Shown piece by piece: positions 7,322-10,934 of a stretch of 10,934 nt of DNA. The notes beneath the pieces were generated by a model. It was not told the DNA's origin and ran no database searches. It was given only the letters and a program-made list of their open reading frames with translations. The position numbers and the translations under genes were made by a program. This stretch comes from Ichthyophonus hoferi (taxonomy: Eukaryota; Opisthokonta; Ichthyosporea; Ichthyophonida; Ichthyophonidae). How positions within the stretch are numbered: position 1 is the stretch's first letter; each line of letters opens with the position of its first letter. Location: positions 49,225 through 60,158 of the forward strand of contig NAOQ01000406.1 of the NCBI GenBank assembly GCA_002751075.1. The letters are read 5' to 3'.

Positions 7322-7663
7322 TTGGCACCAAAACCTAATAAGAAAATATGCCTGGGTTTAACATTGTTTACCTTTACATAAACCAAGTATATTTTTCCTT
7401 TCACATAAATCCAATAATAACAATTATACACAAGGAAATTATTAAATAAGTTCATGATTTTCCTTTGGTAAAATATTTTTGTGTTCCTGTCTAGGTACCA
7501 AAACCCAATACGATAATATGCCTGCGTTTAACATTCATTTCTTACCTCTACATGGACTAGATGTATTTTTCCTTTAACATAAATCCACTAATAAAAAATC
7601 ATACAAGCAAATGAACAGAAAAGTTTACGATTTTGTTTTGATATAATTAGTTTGTTATCTTTT
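7322..7663. repeat. Diverged tandem duplication, about 170-base period
   Basis: Two adjacent copies begin TTGGCACCAAAACC (7323) and AGGTACCAAAACCC (7493). Shared landmarks lie 170 bases apart or nearly so: ACCAAAACC, AATATGCCTG.GTTTAACATT, GTATTTTTCCTTT.ACATAAATCCA.TAATAA, and GATTTT. By eye the match is roughly 70-80% with a few indels, so the duplication is old. Neither copy has a long ORF. The origin is unknown: a plain segmental tandem copy or two units of a longer satellite. Confidence 0.85.
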
Positions 7664-9690
7664 GTTTGCCACTTTTAGTTTAGTTCTATCTGATTACACA
7701 AGAATACTACAGCCGTCAAAATTCCATTGTTTTAAATTACCAATAGGATCTCATCAGGCTGCCAATAGGATCGTGTCAAGCATAGAGTAAAGACGTAAAT
7801 GTGACAGTTTTACAATGCCTGTCAAAAATCTCATCAGCATATGCAGTAAGCTTATACTTTAATTAAGTAAAACTGATATATTAGTATTTAAAAATTAAGT
7901 TTGTGTAGAATGGAAAATTGCGTTGTTAAATAATTTAATAGAGCCTTTAGCACAGGGGCAAAACAAAAGTCTACTAAATATTTTTTGATTAGTCTGGCTA
8001 TAGTCAGGCAAGGAAGATACTCCAAAAAAGAATGGTGCAGAAATATCCAAATATTCTTAGTATTATTTTTCTTTTTCTATTTATGTTTAATCTGCTTTAA
8101 AATGTTTGAATTTTACGGAATCTTTAGTCTAAGATACATAAAAAAATATGTAATTTTTTCTGCTTTATATTTAGACGAGTTCCAAATACACCAAATTTAT
8201 CACTAAACACTTAAGTTTGAAGTTCTTACTTATATATAACTAGTCAAAATAGTGTTTAACCAATGCCCAGGTAATTTTTTTATATTTTTAATATCACTAT
8301 TTTTATTCTTGAAATACTTGAATAAAATTAAAGATTATTCCTTTTTGTGTAATCTTTGAGTACGTTACCATGATGTCATTTTAAAGCATCAACTAATATA
8401 GACTGAAAATGCTAATTTCCTAACCAGAAATGGGTGAGACTTTGCAGATATATATATATATATATAATGCATATATTACACCTCTTCCACTTATTTACAG
8501 TTTGAAGACGCAACCATTTAGACATTATGGCATTATAATGTAGAAAACACATCTAGAAGGCATGGTTTATTATGTAATTTATCTCAATTTGTTGTTTTAT
8601 GTTTCACACTGTACTCGTGTGGCTCATGTTTCCACCAATAAGCACACGCTCTAAGCCATGATCTGTAAAGTATTTTGGAATATTAAATTTTTGATCTAAA
8701 CTTCTATTGGCTATTTTTAAAATGAATGATAGTTCACGTAAGCACCATAATCAATTGGACTAAGCGCCAGCCCAACTCCTCTTGTATATTACCCACGAGC
8801 TATGGTTTTGCTTTAGTACCATAATCGGAAAATTAAACCTTTTTGGCTACAATTGAATCATCGAGCCTTTTAGGGAATATATCCACGCATTATTGACGCT
8901 GCAGCATCAATTTACGTGGTTATTCAGAAACTATTGCCAGTTTAAGTGATATATATACGCTTGAGCTGATTTACAAGACATAGCATACAGCAATCTGCAT
9001 ACCATAGTTAGTGTTGATTAATTAATTAATGAGGACAGATAGCCTCAATTTTTATCCAAAACTAATCATTTGATTAATTTCCTTTTTTAAAAACTACTCA
9101 TACATTAATTACCTACTAATCTCATGTCAATCCAAAAATAATTGCTCAACTTTCCAAAATAAATAAATACTAGTTACGATTAAACATGAACAAATCCAGC
9201 GCGATCAGAACAACAAGCTAAAATCTCTTGCTAATTAATATTTTTCAATTACTTTGTATGATTTATTAGACTGATGTAATCATTGTAGATTATAATGATG
9301 ATCAAAAGGGCACTTCATTATAGGTATAAAGCTAATTTCCATTTATAAGCAAAGAGGAATAACTAAAAGTTTAGGCTACCAAACTAATCTGTTATATGTA
9401 TTCAACCAACATTTAGAGGTAGAACGCAAGTACATCGCTAGATTGTGCCAATAAGAAAACTTTCAAATACAATAATTAAACCCAATTCGTTAATTAACAT
9501 AATTACAAACCAATGGATTAATCTATAAATCTTGTATTGGATTGCAGTGCTTAAACATTTAAAATAATATCCAGTGATTTATCTAAATGTTAACATTTAA
9601 TAAATATTTTATTTTAATTAAATAGTGCTATAGGCTAGAGATAAGTGATCGTATTTAGCGTGGCTCACCTTTTGGCATACCAGATCTAGT
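7664..9690. other. AT-rich intergenic stretch without recognisable genes
   Basis: About 2 kb of unique-looking, AT-rich sequence. The longest open frame (7985-8206 on +) lacks an ATG start and reads as a Phe/Tyr/Ile-rich string typical of AT-rich noncoding DNA. It contains a short direct repeat CCAATAGGATC (7740 and 7762 regions), an (AT)n run (8448-8466) and ATTA repeats (9016-9029). No RNA gene or transposon ends were seen. Confidence 0.5.
8448..8466. repeat. (AT)n microsatellite
   Basis: A simple alternating AT run in the intergenic region. Confidence 0.9.
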
Positions 9691-9714
9691 AAACAAACAA
9701 ACAAACAAACAAAC
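9691..9714. repeat. (AAAC)6 microsatellite
   Basis: Six perfect AAAC units follow CTAGT. Confidence 0.95.
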
Positions 9715-9726
9715 AGCATTTCATAC

Positions 9727-9772
9727 CTATTATATGCGGGACTATTTTTTCTATCTTGTTATTCACTGCCAT
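9727..9772 (-). CDS. Weak candidate first exon of a second minus-strand gene
   Basis: The ATG at 9772-9770 has a favourable context (AAAATGG) and an in-frame stop shortly upstream. It opens MAVNNKIEKIVPHII and reaches a good donor, ATAG|GTATGA, in phase 1. I found no partner exon with a matching phase to the left, so it may be chance. If unspliced, the frame continues into the AAAC repeat. Confidence 0.18.
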
Positions 9773-10030
9773 TTTGCATTACTCTGCTGAAGTCTCTACA
9801 GTGAGACCGTAATATATTTACTATGTTATTGTCTACTAGATCATTTGGAAGAAGAGCAGGTACACATTAATATGGTTTCTTCTATTCCTTTAGCAATTCA
9901 GATATACCCGTCCACTCATATGATAACTCTCTCTAGTGCCACATATTCTCCTCCACTAAATAAAACCAAAACGCAACTACCTATATATTATATATTCCGA
10001 GTTTCCAACATACACTATGCTATTATTATA

Positions 10031-10056
10031 TCTTACATGACCTTCTTCATGTAAGA
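10031..10056. repeat. Hairpin: 10-base perfect inverted repeat, 6-base loop
   Basis: TCTTACATGA and TCATGTAAGA flank CCTTCT. The stem is perfect and of mixed composition, so it stands out from the simple AT repeats around it. No T-run follows and no gene ends beside it. Confidence 0.8.
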
Positions 10057-10896
10057 CATAGCTTCCATCCTTGCAGTTTCATATCAAGGTCCACACATGC
10101 ACATCAAAGTGCACACTTAAGTATATATATAAACTCATCCATTTACACATATTGACCCTCTCCAAAGCATGCATAGGCTCTTATATTTTTTCCAAAAAGG
10201 TCCAACCTATATATTTATAAATGTGTACGTTTACCGGCATATACCCATATTAAACATACATAGTACATACATCTTAATTATATAGTGATTTATCTTCTTA
10301 GTTAATGTGCATATACATATTCTATATTACTAACTGTATATCTACACACGCATATATCCCCCTCTAAATACACTTTTCATTCGTTTTCATTTTTTGAGTC
10401 CATCTCTGTCCTATCATCACACAGTTACATTCTCATTAATAAAATTCTATACCAATGATAAATGCTTGTTAAAATATTAAATATTAAATCGTTGCGATGC
10501 ATTAAATTAATATTTTCTTTCTTCCCCTCCTATTTATTTTAAATTCAAAATTTATTACTCTACAGTCCTTATCCAGACTAACTATCCCAATTTATATCGA
10601 TTTTTTCCAAATACTAGGCCTTGCATTCAATGTGTACTCCATATTACAATCATGTTGTCCACGATTAGTTATTTTAATGTCAGTACAAAGAAAATGTGTA
10701 ATATATGTATAAAAACAGGGTATGAGTATTTAATATATATATAGATAGTGTAAACAAGTAATTCTTAGATGATTGTAAAATATGATGTTGACTGAGAAAA
10801 AAAAAACAATAAAATAAAATATGGAGGAATAACATCCTGTAGTGATACAACAATGAAAGAATAGTGTGTAGATTGTGTAGATTGATCAATAACATA

Positions 10897-10897
<1 letters not shown>

Positions 10898-10927
<30 letters not shown>
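10898..10927. repeat. (TA)15 microsatellite near the right edge
   Basis: An uninterrupted alternating TA run of about 30 bases. Confidence 0.95.
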
Positions 10928-10930
<3 letters not shown>

Positions 10931-10934
10931 GTTA

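Larger units (their letters stand above)
9773..10934. other. Right-end noncoding stretch with strand-biased composition
   Basis: From about 9860 to 10640 the plus strand is pyrimidine-rich; from about 10680 to the end it turns purine-rich. Open frames at 9845-10054 (+) and 10680-10895 (-) have no solid start or conserved-looking content. It contains the hairpin at 10031-10056, a small imperfect direct repeat (10083-10096 and 10103-10116, 12 of 14 bases equal) and a terminal (TA)n run. Confidence 0.5.

Noticed and set aside
7985-8206. Plus-strand open frame of 73 codons
   Set aside because: No ATG at the start, AT-driven Phe/Tyr/Ile-rich content, no flanking signals.
8740-8870. Minus-strand open stretch (PKRFNFPIMVLKQNHSSW) with a GTAATA donor
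   Set aside because: Its entry phase does not match the candidate exon at 9727-9772, and no other partner was found.
6557-10934. Possible transposon or virus-derived element in the AT-rich flank
   Set aside because: No terminal repeats, target-site duplication or coding remnants of any such family could be recognised.

Overview
The window looks like nuclear DNA of a eukaryote with intron-rich genes. No reading frame has the size or packing of a prokaryotic gene. The coding signal is instead split into short minus-strand blocks that end at GT donors and pyrimidine-tract AG acceptors, joined by introns full of microsatellites. The stop codons seen fit the standard code. I cannot place the organism in a phylum from this sequence.

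Left 60% (about 1-6556): one minus-strand gene, read from right to left. I could chain eight exons by reading phase: 6473-6556 (ATG), 6242-6325, 5841-5925, 4559-4945, 3551-3628, 3023-3246, 1161-2211 and 297-505. The seven introns have phases 0, 0, 1, 1, 1, 0, 1, and every junction keeps the frame open. The exons encode 734 residues up to the last exon edge. The product starts with a compact region that faintly resembles a PH-type fold. An acidic, Ser/Pro-rich linker follows, then two shorter coiled-coil stretches, then a middle region with a poly-Ser run and a Glu-Pro/Glu-Val repeat. The visible part ends in a long charged coiled coil of about 165 residues. I do not recognise the family; the architecture suggests a scaffold or cytoskeleton-associated protein, which is inference. 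The 3' end is unsettled: the gene may stop at 246-248, stop just after a small intron at 207-209, or run off the left edge.

The introns are 147 to 930 bases long. They carry (GA)n, (AT)n and pentanucleotide repeats, and on the gene's sense strand most are strongly pyrimidine-rich.

Right 40% (6557-10934): AT-rich DNA without a convincing gene. Its clearest structure is a diverged tandem duplication of about 170 bases (7322-7663). It also holds several microsatellites, an 18-base perfect palindrome, a 10-base-stem hairpin, and one weak candidate first exon on the minus strand (9727-9772). No rRNA, tRNA, CRISPR array or recognisable transposon, LTR element or viral gene was seen.
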